Shown: positions 42,123-51,538, counted from the stretch's first letter. The stretch is DNA of 64,000 nt from Planctomycetota bacterium (GCA_022566315.1 JADFJC010000001.1:1-64000), one strand, 5' to 3'. Program-made: numbers and translations. Notes: generated by a model from the sequence alone, not told the origin.

Positions 42123-43229
42123 ATGCAGGTCCCACTTCTGGATTTGAAGGCCCAATATGCCGCTATCAAAGACGAAGTGATGCCGGCGATAAGTGAAGTT
42201 TGCGACAGTCAGTCATTCGCTCTTGGCCCGGCCGTGGCTGAATTTGAAGAAAAAATCGCCGCATATTGCAACAGCAAATATGCAATCGGAGTTTCAAGCG
42301 GAACGGATGCTCTGATTGTCAGCTTGATGGCTTTGGAAATAAAACCGGGAGACGAAGTCATAACTACGCCTTTTACCTTTTTCGCCAGCGCCGGTTCTAT
42401 CGTCAGACTCGGCGCAAAGCCGGTTTTCGTTGACGTTGACCCCGACTCTTACAACATTGAGGCATCCGCTATCGAACAAAAGATAACCGAAAAAACGCGA
42501 GCAATCATTCCTGTCCATTTATTTGGACAGGCAGCTCAAATGAAGGCCATCACGGAAATTGCCCGGCGTCACAATCTTGCCGTTATCGAAGATGCCGCAC
42601 AGGCAATAGGTGCGAGCCAGGATGGCATAAAGTGCGGTAATTTCGGTGATTTCGGATGCTTTTCGTTTTACCCTGCCAAGAACCTCGGCGGTTTCGGCGA
42701 CGGCGGTTTGGTAACAACCAATAGAGAAGACCTTGCGGAGAAAGTCAGAGTCCTTCGCGACCACGGCCAAAATCCCCGATACTTCTACAAAATGATTGGC
42801 GGCAACTTCCGTCTCGATGGTATCCAGGGCGCCGTTCTTACCGTCAAGCTCAAATACCTCGACGGATGGAATGAAAAACGAAGGCAAAACGCCGCTGTTT
42901 ATGACAGTATCTTCGCCGATTCACCGGTCAAAGCACCTAAGCTCGATGCAAACAACGTCAGTATTTATCACCAGTACACCATTACTGTGCCGGAAAGAGA
43001 CAAGCTGCAAAAATTCTTAGCTGAAAACAATATCGGTTCGGCGATATTTTATCCCAAGCCGTTGCATCTGCAGGACTGCTTCAGCGAGCTTGGATACAGG
43101 CCTGGCGATTTGCCTATTGCTGAACGGCTTTGTAACGAGGTTTTGTCACTGCCGATTTATCCTGAACTTGCACCAGACCAAGTTGAATGTGTCGCTAAGA
43201 CGGTACTTAAATTCTACGGAATAAATTAG
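42123..43229 (+). CDS. DegT/DnrJ/EryC1 family sugar aminotransferase
   Basis: The 368-residue PLP enzyme transfers an amino group to a nucleotide-linked keto sugar. Marks are VPLLDLKAQY at the start, VSSGTDALIVSLMAL, VIEDAAQAIGA and FSFYPAKNLGGFGDGG, where Lys186 forms the PLP aldimine; the Asp in VIEDAAQ holds the pyridine nitrogen. AAAGGAG precedes ATG 42123; the longer frame from 42063 is rejected. A NusG paralogue follows by nine bases. It points to an amino sugar in a surface polysaccharide. Confidence 0.92.
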   Translation: MQVPLLDLKAQYAAIKDEVMPAISEVCDSQSFALGPAVAEFEEKIAAYCNSKYAIGVSSGTDALIVSLMALEIKPGDEVITTPFTFFASAGSIVRLGAKPVFVDVDPDSYNIEASAIEQKITEKTRAIIPVHLFGQAAQMKAITEIARRHNLAVIEDAAQAIGASQDGIKCGNFGDFGCFSFYPAKNLGGFGDGGLVTTNREDLAEKVRVLRDHGQNPRYFYKMIGGNFRLDGIQGAVLTVKLKYLDGWNEKRRQNAAVYDSIFADSPVKAPKLDANNVSIYHQYTITVPERDKLQKFLAENNIGSAIFYPKPLHLQDCFSELGYRPGDLPIAERLCNEVLSLPIYPELAPDQVECVAKTVLKFYGIN

Positions 43230-43238
43230 GATGATGAA

Positions 43239-43790
43239 ATGTTGAAAGTAAGCGAAAATCCACCAACAATCTGGCCCCAAGCAGAATCGATTCGTGATTT
43301 CCCCGGGCAATGGTGGGTTGTCCATACAAGAAGCAGGAACGAAAAGGCCCTGGCCCACGATTTAATAAGCAAAAATATCAGTTACTTTCTTCCGATGAGC
43401 TGGAAAGTTAGCCGTCGAAGCCGCAGAACGGTACGCTCACTTTTGCCTCTGTTCAGTGGGTATTTGTTCTTCTGCGGCCAGGAGGACCAACGGGTTGAAC
43501 TGTTGCAAACAAATCGTGTAGCAAACCTAATCGAAGTCAATGACCAGGAGACATTACTCAACGAATTAGCCCAACTTGACCAGGCCCTTCGAACCGGTGC
43601 TCCTCTGACGCCGTATAAGTACATCAAGGCAGGGCAACGATGCCGGGTTATAGCAGGGCCACTAATTGGCATGGAGGGTATTGTGGTAAGAAGCAAAAAC
43701 GATATACGCCTGGTCCTGCAGATAGATATGCTCGGCCAAGCCGCAAGCGTTGAAATAGACATAGATATGATAGAGGTTCTCGATCATTGA
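43239..43790 (+). CDS. NusG/RfaH-like specialised antitermination factor
   Basis: The 183-residue protein starts its NGN domain at WWVVHTRSRNEKALAHDLISKNISYFLP, has LLPLFSGYLFF, and ends with a KOW domain, GQRCRVIAGPLIGMEGIVV. It is shorter than housekeeping NusG-containing operons would suggest and is embedded in a polysaccharide cluster. Such UpxY/RfaH/LoaP-type paralogues increase read-through of long sugar operons. It probably acts on the following genes from 44082. Divergence from housekeeping NusG is inferred from the basic RRSRRTVRSLLP segment and from context. Confidence 0.82.
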   Translation: MLKVSENPPTIWPQAESIRDFPGQWWVVHTRSRNEKALAHDLISKNISYFLPMSWKVSRRSRRTVRSLLPLFSGYLFFCGQEDQRVELLQTNRVANLIEVNDQETLLNELAQLDQALRTGAPLTPYKYIKAGQRCRVIAGPLIGMEGIVVRSKNDIRLVLQIDMLGQAASVEIDIDMIEVLDH

Positions 43791-44081
43791 AAAACGACGG
43801 ATTTCGTGGATATGCTTTTCATTAAATAATCAATTATCGCAAAACGCAAAATTAACAGTGAGCTAAAGTGTCTAAAGTGAGCTAAAGATTCAGGCTATCA
43901 GGGTATCAGACCCCTAAGGGGTGGGCATCAGGTTATCTGGACATCAGGTTTATTTTTCCACCGTAAGGTGTCCTGCGGACCGATACCCTTATATATTTGT
44001 AACCTGCATCCTGATATGCTGATCCCGGCGCGCCGGGATACTTCAGTTACTTTAGGCACTTCACTAACGGGAGCTGATACA
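43791..44081 (+). repeat. Spacer rich in short repeats
   Basis: It contains GTGAGCTAAAGTGTCTAAAG-type phrases, several ATCAGG(T/G) repeats, the CCCCTAAGGGG palindrome and the TTCCACCGTAAGGTGTCC motif (43956-43980) also found inside MITE copy D. No gene is present. The frame that opens at 43968 is only the extension of the downstream dehydrogenase. Confidence 0.55.
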
Positions 44082-45395
44082 ATGCAGATTTGTGTGGTTG
44101 GGATTGGTTATGTCGGATTGGTAACGGCCGCGTGCCTGGCAGAGGCCGGCAACAATGTTGTGTGTGTGGACAATGACAGTGAGAAAATTGCCCGTTTGAA
44201 AGATGGGGTAATTCCCATTTATGAGGCGGGCCTGACTGAAATGGTCAAACGCAACGAAAAGCTCGGCCGACTACACTTTACTACCGATTTGAAATACGGC
44301 ATAGACAATTCGCTTATTATCTTTCTTGCGGTCGGCACGCCATCAGCACAGGATGGCTCCGCCGACATATCGGCAATCCTTTCGGTCGCCGCCGACATCG
44401 CCGAGAACCTCAGCGACTACCGCATCATTGCAACGAAGAGCACTGTGCCGGTAGGTACATATAAGAAGGTAACGGAGACCATAAAATCGAAAACCAAAAC
44501 ACCATTCGATTATGTCAGCAATCCGGAGTTCTTGAAAGAAGGGGCTGCCATTGAAGATTTTATGCGCCCCGACAGGATAATCATCGGGACAACCAATCCG
44601 GAAGCTCAAAAGATAATGAAACAGTTGTACAGCCCGTTTATGCGAAAGAGAAGCCGAATACTATTTATGGACCCAGCTTCGGCTGAAATGACAAAATATG
44701 CAGCTAATACAATGCTGGCAACGAGAATCTCATTTATGAATGAAATCTCGGTACTGTGCGAGAAACTCGGTGCAGATATAGAACAGGTAAGGTGGGGGCT
44801 TGGCAGTGATTCAAGGATTGGCTCGTCTTTTCTGTTTCCCGGTGTCGGCTTTGGCGGCAGTTGCTTCCCAAAAGATATTCGGGCGCTGATTCATGCCGGC
44901 TCTGTGAACGGCGTTGAAATGACGATAGCCAAGTCGGTCCAGCAGGTAAACATGAATCAGCAGGAGCGATTTGCAAAACGCATTACCGATTATTTCGCCG
45001 GCCGAGAGGACCAAACCATATTGGCCGTTTGGGGACTGGCGTTTAAGGCAAAAACCGATGACGTAAGAGAATCCCCGGCAATTTACTGTATAAAGAAATT
45101 TCTCGACTGCCGGATGAAGATAAGAGCCTATGACCCGCAAGCAGTCCCCGCGGCGATGACGGCCCTGGAAGGTAAAATCGAAACTTTCCAAAATGGATAC
45201 GATGCACTTGAAAATGCCGATGCCCTTGTTATCTTCACCGACTGGCAGGAATTCCGAAACCCTGACTTTGAAGTCATTGTAGCAAAACTAAAAAAACCTG
45301 TTATCTTCGATGGAAGAAACCTCTACGACACCAATGTAGTCAAGAAGGCGGGAATTGAATATTACAGTATCGGAAGGGTTCCCATTTTGCCATAA
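44082..45395 (+). CDS. UDP-glucose/GDP-mannose dehydrogenase family protein
   Basis: The 437-residue enzyme oxidises an NDP-hexose twice with NAD to the uronic acid. It starts MQICVVGIGYVGLVTAACLAE (Rossmann), has ATKSTVPVGT and VSNPEFLKEG, then MTKYAANTMLATRISFMNE. The thiol of GVGFGGSCFPKD (Cys261) is the catalytic nucleophile. The C-terminal domain carries WGLAFKAKTDDVRESPA. ATG 44082 is used rather than the longer 43968 frame, which runs through repeats. UDP-glucose 6-dehydrogenase is most likely because a UDP-glucuronate-type epimerase follows, but GDP-mannose is not excluded. Confidence 0.92.
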   Translation: MQICVVGIGYVGLVTAACLAEAGNNVVCVDNDSEKIARLKDGVIPIYEAGLTEMVKRNEKLGRLHFTTDLKYGIDNSLIIFLAVGTPSAQDGSADISAILSVAADIAENLSDYRIIATKSTVPVGTYKKVTETIKSKTKTPFDYVSNPEFLKEGAAIEDFMRPDRIIIGTTNPEAQKIMKQLYSPFMRKRSRILFMDPASAEMTKYAANTMLATRISFMNEISVLCEKLGADIEQVRWGLGSDSRIGSSFLFPGVGFGGSCFPKDIRALIHAGSVNGVEMTIAKSVQQVNMNQQERFAKRITDYFAGREDQTILAVWGLAFKAKTDDVRESPAIYCIKKFLDCRMKIRAYDPQAVPAAMTALEGKIETFQNGYDALENADALVIFTDWQEFRNPDFEVIVAKLKKPVIFDGRNLYDTNVVKKAGIEYYSIGRVPILP

Positions 45396-45436
45396 GTTGC
45401 AAAAGTGTGTCCAAAATGAAGTAAAGGAAAAAGATT

Positions 45437-45808
45437 ATGGGTATGGACATTGTTATTCAAAGTTTAGGCATAGTTTTCGCTGTTGTCGGAATTGTGTATT
45501 TGCTCAAGCCCAATGTTATGAAATGGCTAATGGAATTCTTCAAACAGGGCAAACGAATATACTTTTCCGGAGTAATAAGATTTGTGCTGGCGATTGTTTT
45601 TTTTGTCGGGGCGCGCGAATGTAAACACCCCTGGGTTATATTTGCTTTTGGAATCCTTTTTATAATAGGGGGCTTCTTGATATTTATACTCAAGTCTGAA
45701 AAGATTAGACGGATGCTCGATTGGTACCAAAAGCAGCCGGTTCTGCTTCTTCGAGTCATCGCTGTAATCACCCTGGCCGTGGGAACAATAATTATCTATT
45801 CCGCATAA
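45437..45808 (+). CDS. Small four-helix membrane protein, unknown
   Basis: The 123-residue protein has four hydrophobic segments (about 6-25, 46-62, 67-87, 101-120) separated by short charged loops such as KPNVMKWLMEFFKQGKR and LKSEKIRRMLDWYQKQP. It has no signal peptide and no known motif. AAGGAAA stands before the ATG. It lies between the dehydrogenase and the epimerase on the same strand, so it is likely part of the polysaccharide operon. Confidence 0.7.
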   Translation: MGMDIVIQSLGIVFAVVGIVYLLKPNVMKWLMEFFKQGKRIYFSGVIRFVLAIVFFVGARECKHPWVIFAFGILFIIGGFLIFILKSEKIRRMLDWYQKQPVLLLRVIAVITLAVGTIIIYSA

Positions 45809-45833
45809 GAACACAAGAAACGTGAGACATAAT

Positions 45834-46790
45834 ATGAAGGTATTGATCACGGGAGTTGCCGGCTTCATTGGTTCGCATTTAAGCGAGCGCCTTCTTGGCG
45901 ATGGCTGGACGGTCGTCGGCGTTGATAATTTCGATGATTTTTACGACCCTCAAATCAAACGCCGTAACATTAGCGACTGCCTTAGAAACAAAAATTTCCA
46001 ACTCATCGAAGCCGACATCCGTGACAATACAGCTATGGACAAAACGGTTGGCGATGGCGTCGAAATAATCGTTCATTTGGCCGCCAAAGCCGGCGTTCGA
46101 CCGTCGATTGCCCAGCCGTTGCTTTACGCCGACGTCAATATAAACGGAACAATGGTCTTACTTGAGGCAGCTAAAAAACATAAAGTCGGCAAATTCATCT
46201 TCGGCTCAAGTTCCAGTGTCTATGGCAACAATGAAAAGGTGCCGTTCTCCGAGGATGATGACGTTGATTTTCCCATCTCGCCTTATGCCGCGACCAAAAA
46301 AGCCGGCGAACTTATCTGCCATACGTATCATCACCTTTGCGGGATTCATATAACCTGCCTGCGTTTTTTTACCGTCTATGGCCCTCGGCAAAGGCCAGAT
46401 TTGGCCATCCACAAATTCGCAAAACTCATCGAGCAGGACAAACCCATACCCGTCTATGGCGACGGCACTATGATGCGCGATTTTACTTATATTGACGACA
46501 TAATTGACGGTACAGTCGCAGCAATGAACAAATTCGAAGGCTTTAATATCTACAATCTCGGTGAATCGAGTCCCATCACGGTTAATGATTTGATTACTGA
46601 AATCGAAGAGGCGCTTGGCAAAAAGGCAATCAGGGAATACGTCCCCCCTCAGCCCGGCGACGTCGAACGTACTTATGCTGATATAACCAAAGCCGCCGAA
46701 GAACTCGGCTACAATCCTTCAACAAATATTCAAATCGGCCTGAAAAATTTCACCACCTGGCTGAGAAACAACACTAAAACCATGTCCTGA
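45834..46790 (+). CDS. NAD-dependent epimerase/dehydratase, UDP-glucuronate 4-epimerase-like
   Basis: The 318-residue extended SDR protein starts MKVLITGVAGFIGSHL with the GxxGxxG NAD motif (7-13). VHLAAKAGVRPSI is characteristic of uronate 4-epimerases, and SPYAATKKAGE gives the catalytic Tyr151 and Lys155. CLRFFTVYGPRQRPDLAIHKFAKLI and YGDGTMMRDFTYIDDI follow. It should convert UDP-GlcA to UDP-GalA, taking the product of the preceding dehydrogenase. ATG 45834 is preferred over GTG 45822 by comparison with the family start. It is the last gene of the cluster. Confidence 0.9.
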   Translation: MKVLITGVAGFIGSHLSERLLGDGWTVVGVDNFDDFYDPQIKRRNISDCLRNKNFQLIEADIRDNTAMDKTVGDGVEIIVHLAAKAGVRPSIAQPLLYADVNINGTMVLLEAAKKHKVGKFIFGSSSSVYGNNEKVPFSEDDDVDFPISPYAATKKAGELICHTYHHLCGIHITCLRFFTVYGPRQRPDLAIHKFAKLIEQDKPIPVYGDGTMMRDFTYIDDIIDGTVAAMNKFEGFNIYNLGESSPITVNDLITEIEEALGKKAIREYVPPQPGDVERTYADITKAAEELGYNPSTNIQIGLKNFTTWLRNNTKTMS

Positions 46791-46859
46791 GCACCACTGA
46801 AGAATCAAAACTTACAATGCCTACCTTTTTAGTCCAAGTGATCACATATCCACATAGAG

Positions 46860-47189
46860 TTAATCCAATAAATCGTCAATCAGCTTTTTGAGTTTTGGCA
46901 GGTCTTCTTTGTATGTGTCCCAGACAACATGTGTTCTGACGCCAAAGTACTCATGGATGAGAAAATTGCGCATGTCTATTGCGTCACGCCATGGGATTTC
47001 GGGATGGCTTTCTCTAAGCCGGTCGCTAAGGTGGTTTGTAGCTTCGCCAACGATCTCGAGCTCTCTTACCACAGCATCGATCATCATATTGTTGTTAGAG
47101 AAAGATTCGTAAGTCTGGCCCTCGAGGTAGGTCTCGATCTGTTCAACAGCATCAAGTATGTGCCTTAGATAGACCTGGTCATCTTTCAT
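46860..47189 (-). CDS. HepT family toxin (HEPN, DUF86)
   Basis: The 109-residue HEPN protein starts MKDDQVYLRHILDAVEQIETYL. It carries the ribonuclease motif R74-N-F-L-I-H79-E-Y81 (RX4HXY) after MVVRELEIVGEATNHLS-type helices. HepT is held inactive by its MntA partner through AMPylation of the tyrosine. Its start overlaps the mntA-like gene by 11 bases. The frame opening at 47354 is longer but lies in the partner gene, so ATG 47189 is used. It is convergent with the epimerase gene. Confidence 0.92.
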   Translation of the reverse strand: MKDDQVYLRHILDAVEQIETYLEGQTYESFSNNNMMIDAVVRELEIVGEATNHLSDRLRESHPEIPWRDAIDMRNFLIHEYFGVRTHVVWDTYKEDLPKLKKLIDDLLD

Positions 47190-47484
47190 ATATGCGTTCC
47201 GCTTCCTGAAGGACTTTGTCCCTAAAATACTTGCTGAGAGCGTCAGGGGTGAGCAAGTCAACCTTTCGGCCGATGAAGTCAGCAATGCTTCGCTGTATCT
47301 GGGCAAGCTTAAAAAAACCCACAGTTGCTTCCGGCATGAACTCCATAAGAACATCTACGTCACTATCCTCGTCTGCTTCGCCGTGGATATGCGAGCCAAA
47401 GAGCGAAACAGATTTAATATCAGCCAGATGGGGGTCATTCTTGACTGCTTCTAACAATTTGTCTTTAATCTCCTGCTTTGTCAT
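47179..47484 (-). CDS. MntA-like minimal nucleotidyltransferase antitoxin
   Basis: The 101-residue nucleotidyltransferase has the GSX10DXD signature: Gly30-Ser31 to Asp42-Val-Asp44 in LFGSHIHGEADEDSDVDVLMEF. In HepT-MntA systems this enzyme transfers AMP to the HepT tyrosine and neutralises it. ATG 47484 is chosen from several in-frame options because MTKQEIKDKL matches the family start. It is the first gene of the two-gene unit. Confidence 0.92.
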   Translation of the reverse strand: MTKQEIKDKLLEAVKNDPHLADIKSVSLFGSHIHGEADEDSDVDVLMEFMPEATVGFFKLAQIQRSIADFIGRKVDLLTPDALSKYFRDKVLQEAERIYER

Positions 47485-47791
47485 AATGAATAGTCTAATC
47501 CCCATAAAAACACCTGTCAAATCAAATTCTGCACAAAGGAAAAGGCCGGGTTAAAATATGAACCAGCCTTAAATTGAAGCTAATAATATCCCCTGCCTGA
47601 AATAATCTTGAAAAACATTAAAACCGGCAGTACTGGCTGTCAGGCTGCTGGCAATGGAGAGCCAACTCGCCGTTTGTAAGCACCAGATCGGGCAGAGGAA
47701 TCGCCGGCGGCCAAGATTTACTGCAAGTTTTCACCTCCTATGGGTGTACTCGGAGGTTTGCATCACAGATATGTCCGCATAGCTGCATAGG

Positions 47792-47965
47792 TCAGTGAAG
47801 AAGTTTTTTGATAGTTGTGTCAATATTGCCTGCCGATTCCTCGGTCTGCTGTGTGAGAAAGGCTTTTGGCAATCCACTCACCTCCACGAGTTCGATCAAC
47901 GTTTCATAGATTTCATCGATTCTGAATCTCGTATTCCCATTGGATGAGGTTTTTCGGGGGGACAC
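47792..47965 (-). CDS. Possible 57-residue ORF, unknown
   Basis: A GTG-started minus-strand frame reads GNTRFRIDEIYETLIELVE and then VSGLPKAFLTQQTEESAGN, ending IKKLLH. Codon use looks coding and the peptide is amphipathic, but there is no ribosome binding site. A TAG stop directly precedes the GTG. It may be the C-terminal remnant of a lost gene. The rest of 47485-48395 has no supported gene; 47990-48180 is strikingly C/A-rich and G-poor on the plus strand. Confidence 0.3.
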   Translation of the reverse strand: MSPRKTSSNGNTRFRIDEIYETLIELVEVSGLPKAFLTQQTEESAGNIDTTIKKLLH

Positions 47966-48291
47966 CTAAAAAGGTGGTTCAAAAAGCCTTCATTTTCCCT
48001 CATTTCATTGTTATCTATATTGCCCAAACCCTACAGACTAACACTGTCCCCCATATTTTTCACATAAAACAACGATTCCCCACTAAAATCAGCAACAAAA
48101 TAACTCCAAAACTCCAATTTTCTTTTAAATTCCCCCCAAAGTTTCGGAAAACTAAATGTCCCAACGTAACTTACGTGTTAAACCACTCCTCTGACTATCC
48201 GAATGCGCTAATACTCCGACGTGTAAGAAAAGTGAGTTTTCAGTAGTAAGAACTATTTTTTTGTAACAAAACGGCCTTCTCAAGCGTCTCA

Positions 48292-48297
48292 TATAAT
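48292..48297 (+). promoter_or_regulatory. Candidate -10 box upstream of the secretion operon
   Basis: TATAAT is a consensus -10 box about 100 bases before the GspE start. No good -35 box lies 16-18 bases upstream (TTGTAA at 48261 is 25 bases away), so it is only a candidate. Confidence 0.3.
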
Positions 48298-48395
48298 AGT
48301 TATGGGTTTTGTTCTATACTAATTTTTGTGGGATTGATGTAAGCTCTTTATTTACAAAGACCTGTGATTCTAAGAGGATTTTTTTTGAGGCAGTC

Positions 48396-50162
48396 ATGAA
48401 ATTGCAGCGAAAGAAAAAATTAGGCGAATTACTTTGTGAAAAATCATATTTGGACCAGTCCAACCTTGAATCTGCGCTTGCCGAACAAAAGATTGAACAT
48501 CGGCGTTTGGGCCAGATTTTGCTGGACCTCGGCTATATAACGGAAGCTCAGTTAAACGAAGCACTTGCGCTCCAGGCTGGTATAGAAAGGATAGATTTGA
48601 TTGACGTTTCGATAAGCAATGAAATCATTTCCCTTGTTCCGGCAGAACTGGTCAGCAAATACAATATTTTGCCGTTACGGTTCGATACAAGAAACACCCC
48701 AGGGAACGCAGAGAATAATCAACCATCAACAAACAATAATCAATTATTGGCTGTGGCGATGACGGACCCGTTTCAGCCGCAGATTCTTGAGGACTTACGG
48801 CTGGTAACCGGCTATCCGGTGCGTCGTTATTACGCTGACCCGAAAGAGATGGAAAATGCGATAATGAAATTCTACGGCAGCAACGTGGCAAGAATGTTAG
48901 ATAACCTTGTACCGGCTGACCAGCGGGCGGAGACTGATGAACTGGACAACGGAGATTACTCACCGGCGAAGCTGCATGAGTTAGCGAGAGAGCCTTCTTT
49001 AGTCAATCTTGTGAATCTGATAATCCTGGAAGCAATTGAGGTCCGTGCAAGTGACATCCACATCGAGCCGTTTGAGTATGAGGTAAAGATAAAATATAGA
49101 ATAGACGGTATGCTTGTGGAGAAGTCGCCTTCATCGAAGCGTCTTCAGGCGGCGATCATCTCGCGAATTAAGATTATGGCAGATATGAACATCGCCGAAC
49201 GGTTTGTGCCGCAGGATGGGCATATCGAATTTACCGGCAAAAACGGCAGGGTCGATATTCGTGTCTCGACCGTGCCGACGGTACACGGCGAATCTATTGA
49301 ACTGAGACTTTTGGACAGGACGGTATCATTGATAGGGCTTGAAGAATTGGGGATGAACGCTCAATGTCTTGAAGGCTTCGATAAGTGTCTGCATAAGAAC
49401 CACGGGATTGTACTTGTTACAGGGCCGACGGGGTGCGGTAAGACAACGACACTTTATGCAGCATTAAAAAAGATATACTCGCCGGCTGTGAAAATGATAA
49501 CAATAGAAGACCCTGTTGAATATCAGCTCGAAGGTATTAACCAGATGCCGGTCAATCCGAAAAGGGGACTTACATTCGCTACGGGTCTTAGGCATATCCT
49601 TCGTCACGACCCTGACATCGTAATGGTGGGAGAAATCCGGGACCGAGAAACCGCCAATATCGCAATTCGCGCGGCGTTGACCGGGCACCTTGTTTTTTCG
49701 ACACTTCATACAAACAATGCTCCTGGCGCGGTTACAAGATTGATAGATATGGGTGTCGAGCCGTTTCTGTTAGCCAGTTCTTTGGAAGCGGTGCTGGCCG
49801 AAAGACTGATTCGCACGATTTGTCCGAAGTGCAAAGAACCTTACAAGCCGGACGAGCATCTAATCAAGAACCTGAATGGCTCGATGGAAATTAAAGCCGA
49901 TACGATATTCTATCATGGCGCCGGCTGCAATGAGTGCAATCAGACAGGGATGAAGGGGCGAACGGGTATGTTTGAATTGCTTAGAATAACCGGTAAGCTG
50001 CGAGAATTGATAGCGGAAAAACCAACGACCGAACAGATTATCAAAGCGGCACCGGCAGACCACATAAGTATGGTACACGATGGCATCAGCAAGGTCTTAA
50101 AAGGTATCACGACTCCTGAGGAGATTTTCAGAGTCTCGAAGACTATCAGTGAAGAAGATTAA
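48396..50162 (+). CDS. gspE: Type II secretion ATPase GspE (PilB-like)
   Basis: The 588-residue AAA-type motor ATPase powers pseudopilus assembly. The N-terminal MshEN domain covers residues 8-160. Walker A is GPTGCGKTTT (343-352), the Asp box lies near ITIEDPVEYQ, Walker B is DIVMVGEIRD (407-416), and a CPKCKEP/GCNECNQTG tetracysteine zinc site lies near 497-535. An odd linker at about residues 100-116 (NTPGNAENNQPSTNNNQ) is encoded by ATAATCAACCATCAAC-like micro-repeats. ATG 48396 has GAGG upstream; the 48309 frame is rejected. It is the first gene of the operon. Confidence 0.93.
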   Translation: MKLQRKKKLGELLCEKSYLDQSNLESALAEQKIEHRRLGQILLDLGYITEAQLNEALALQAGIERIDLIDVSISNEIISLVPAELVSKYNILPLRFDTRNTPGNAENNQPSTNNNQLLAVAMTDPFQPQILEDLRLVTGYPVRRYYADPKEMENAIMKFYGSNVARMLDNLVPADQRAETDELDNGDYSPAKLHELAREPSLVNLVNLIILEAIEVRASDIHIEPFEYEVKIKYRIDGMLVEKSPSSKRLQAAIISRIKIMADMNIAERFVPQDGHIEFTGKNGRVDIRVSTVPTVHGESIELRLLDRTVSLIGLEELGMNAQCLEGFDKCLHKNHGIVLVTGPTGCGKTTTLYAALKKIYSPAVKMITIEDPVEYQLEGINQMPVNPKRGLTFATGLRHILRHDPDIVMVGEIRDRETANIAIRAALTGHLVFSTLHTNNAPGAVTRLIDMGVEPFLLASSLEAVLAERLIRTICPKCKEPYKPDEHLIKNLNGSMEIKADTIFYHGAGCNECNQTGMKGRTGMFELLRITGKLRELIAEKPTTEQIIKAAPADHISMVHDGISKVLKGITTPEEIFRVSKTISEED

Positions 50163-50207
50163 AGCGTGAAGTGAATTAGCGAGTTAGTGAATTAGTGAAT
50201 CGTTAAA

Positions 50208-51485
50208 ATGAGCCAGTTTTCTTACAAGGCAGTTAACCAAAGCGGCGGACACGTTAGAGGAACGATAGAGGCGATTGACCGCAGAAGCGCCGTGGCCACT
50301 CTAACCGATAATGGCCATTTCGTAACAGAATTGGCCGAAGAAGCTCAATCGCTGAGTGTTACGTCAAGTGTTAACGGTGGCGAGAAGGCGTCGCTGGACC
50401 TGAGCCGGTTTATGCGGTTCGGCTCACGAAAGGTTTCCAGCAAAGACGTTTTAGCTATGACCACGCAGTTAAGCACAGCTTTGCAGGCCGGACTTCCACT
50501 GCTGAATGGGCTTAAGCTTATTCACGAGCAACAGCACAAGGCAGCAATGAAAGAAATGTTAGGTGAGCTTGTGAACGCGGTCAGCTCCGGACAGTCACTT
50601 TCAGAAGCGATGGCCAAGCACGAGAAGATTTTCAGCCCGTTGTATCTGTCGATGATAAGAGTCGGTGAGACAGGAGGAATTCTCGAACAGACAACTGCAC
50701 AATTAGCAGGAATATTGAACAGGGATGAGAAGATAAAAACAAATATGAAAAATGCGTCGGCGTATCCTATCTTTGTATTGTGCATCGGACTTGCGTCTGT
50801 GACTATTATAATCACATGGATACTGCCGACTATAATAGGAACGATAAGCGAGAGCGGTGCGTTACTACCCTGGCCGACAAGAATACTATTAGGAATTAGC
50901 GGATTTACGAAAGCTTTATTTACTAAGGTCTATGGATGGATTATTCTCGCTCTGATTGGGGCAGGGGTGCATTACCTGATAAGATGGACGCGGTCCTCCG
51001 AGGGCAAAATCAAGTGGGACACTTTTAAGCTGAGAATACCGGTGTTAGGTTCGGTTTTGCGGACGATAGCGGTGGGCAGGTTTGCAAGAACGCTCGGAGC
51101 GCTAACCAAAGGAGGCGTTATCATTTTGGAGGCCCTTAGTGTTGTTCGTGATACGCTCGGTAATGAATTGTTGGGCAGAGAAATCGATATCGTGGCTGAA
51201 AAGGTCAAGCGTGGCGAGTCGCTGGCTGAGCCGTTGAGCGAGTCGGGATACTTTCCTCCTCTGCTTGTGCAGATTGTCTCGATAGGTGAGCAGACAGGCA
51301 AGCTTGATGAATTGCTGCTCAATGCCGCTGATACTTTCGATAGCGAGGCGGACTCGGCTATAAATCGATTTATGGCGATTTTCCCGGCGTTATTGATATT
51401 GCTGTTAGCTTTGGTGATAGGTTTCATAATAGCAGCAACGCTGCTGCCAATCATTGCAATGACTGTTGGTGGAGGGGTGCTTTAA
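50208..51485 (+). CDS. gspF: Type II secretion inner-membrane platform protein GspF
   Basis: The 425-residue protein has two repeated T2SSF domains (about 80-200 and 285-405), each ending in hydrophobic helices (IFVLCIGLASVTIIITWILPTI and ALLILLLALVIGFIIAATLLPI). It starts MSQFSYKAVNQSGGHVRGTIEA. The LQAGLPLLNGL and GGVIILEALSVVRD blocks are family-typical. It forms the inner-membrane platform with GspL and GspM. The gap from gspE is a run of GTGAATTAG-type repeats. Confidence 0.93.
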   Translation: MSQFSYKAVNQSGGHVRGTIEAIDRRSAVATLTDNGHFVTELAEEAQSLSVTSSVNGGEKASLDLSRFMRFGSRKVSSKDVLAMTTQLSTALQAGLPLLNGLKLIHEQQHKAAMKEMLGELVNAVSSGQSLSEAMAKHEKIFSPLYLSMIRVGETGGILEQTTAQLAGILNRDEKIKTNMKNASAYPIFVLCIGLASVTIIITWILPTIIGTISESGALLPWPTRILLGISGFTKALFTKVYGWIILALIGAGVHYLIRWTRSSEGKIKWDTFKLRIPVLGSVLRTIAVGRFARTLGALTKGGVIILEALSVVRDTLGNELLGREIDIVAEKVKRGESLAEPLSESGYFPPLLVQIVSIGEQTGKLDELLLNAADTFDSEADSAINRFMAIFPALLILLLALVIGFIIAATLLPIIAMTVGGGVL

Positions 51486-51538
51486 GATAGTTTTAAGTTT
51501 TTAGTTTTGAATTTTTAGTTTTTATGAAAGGTAGTCAA

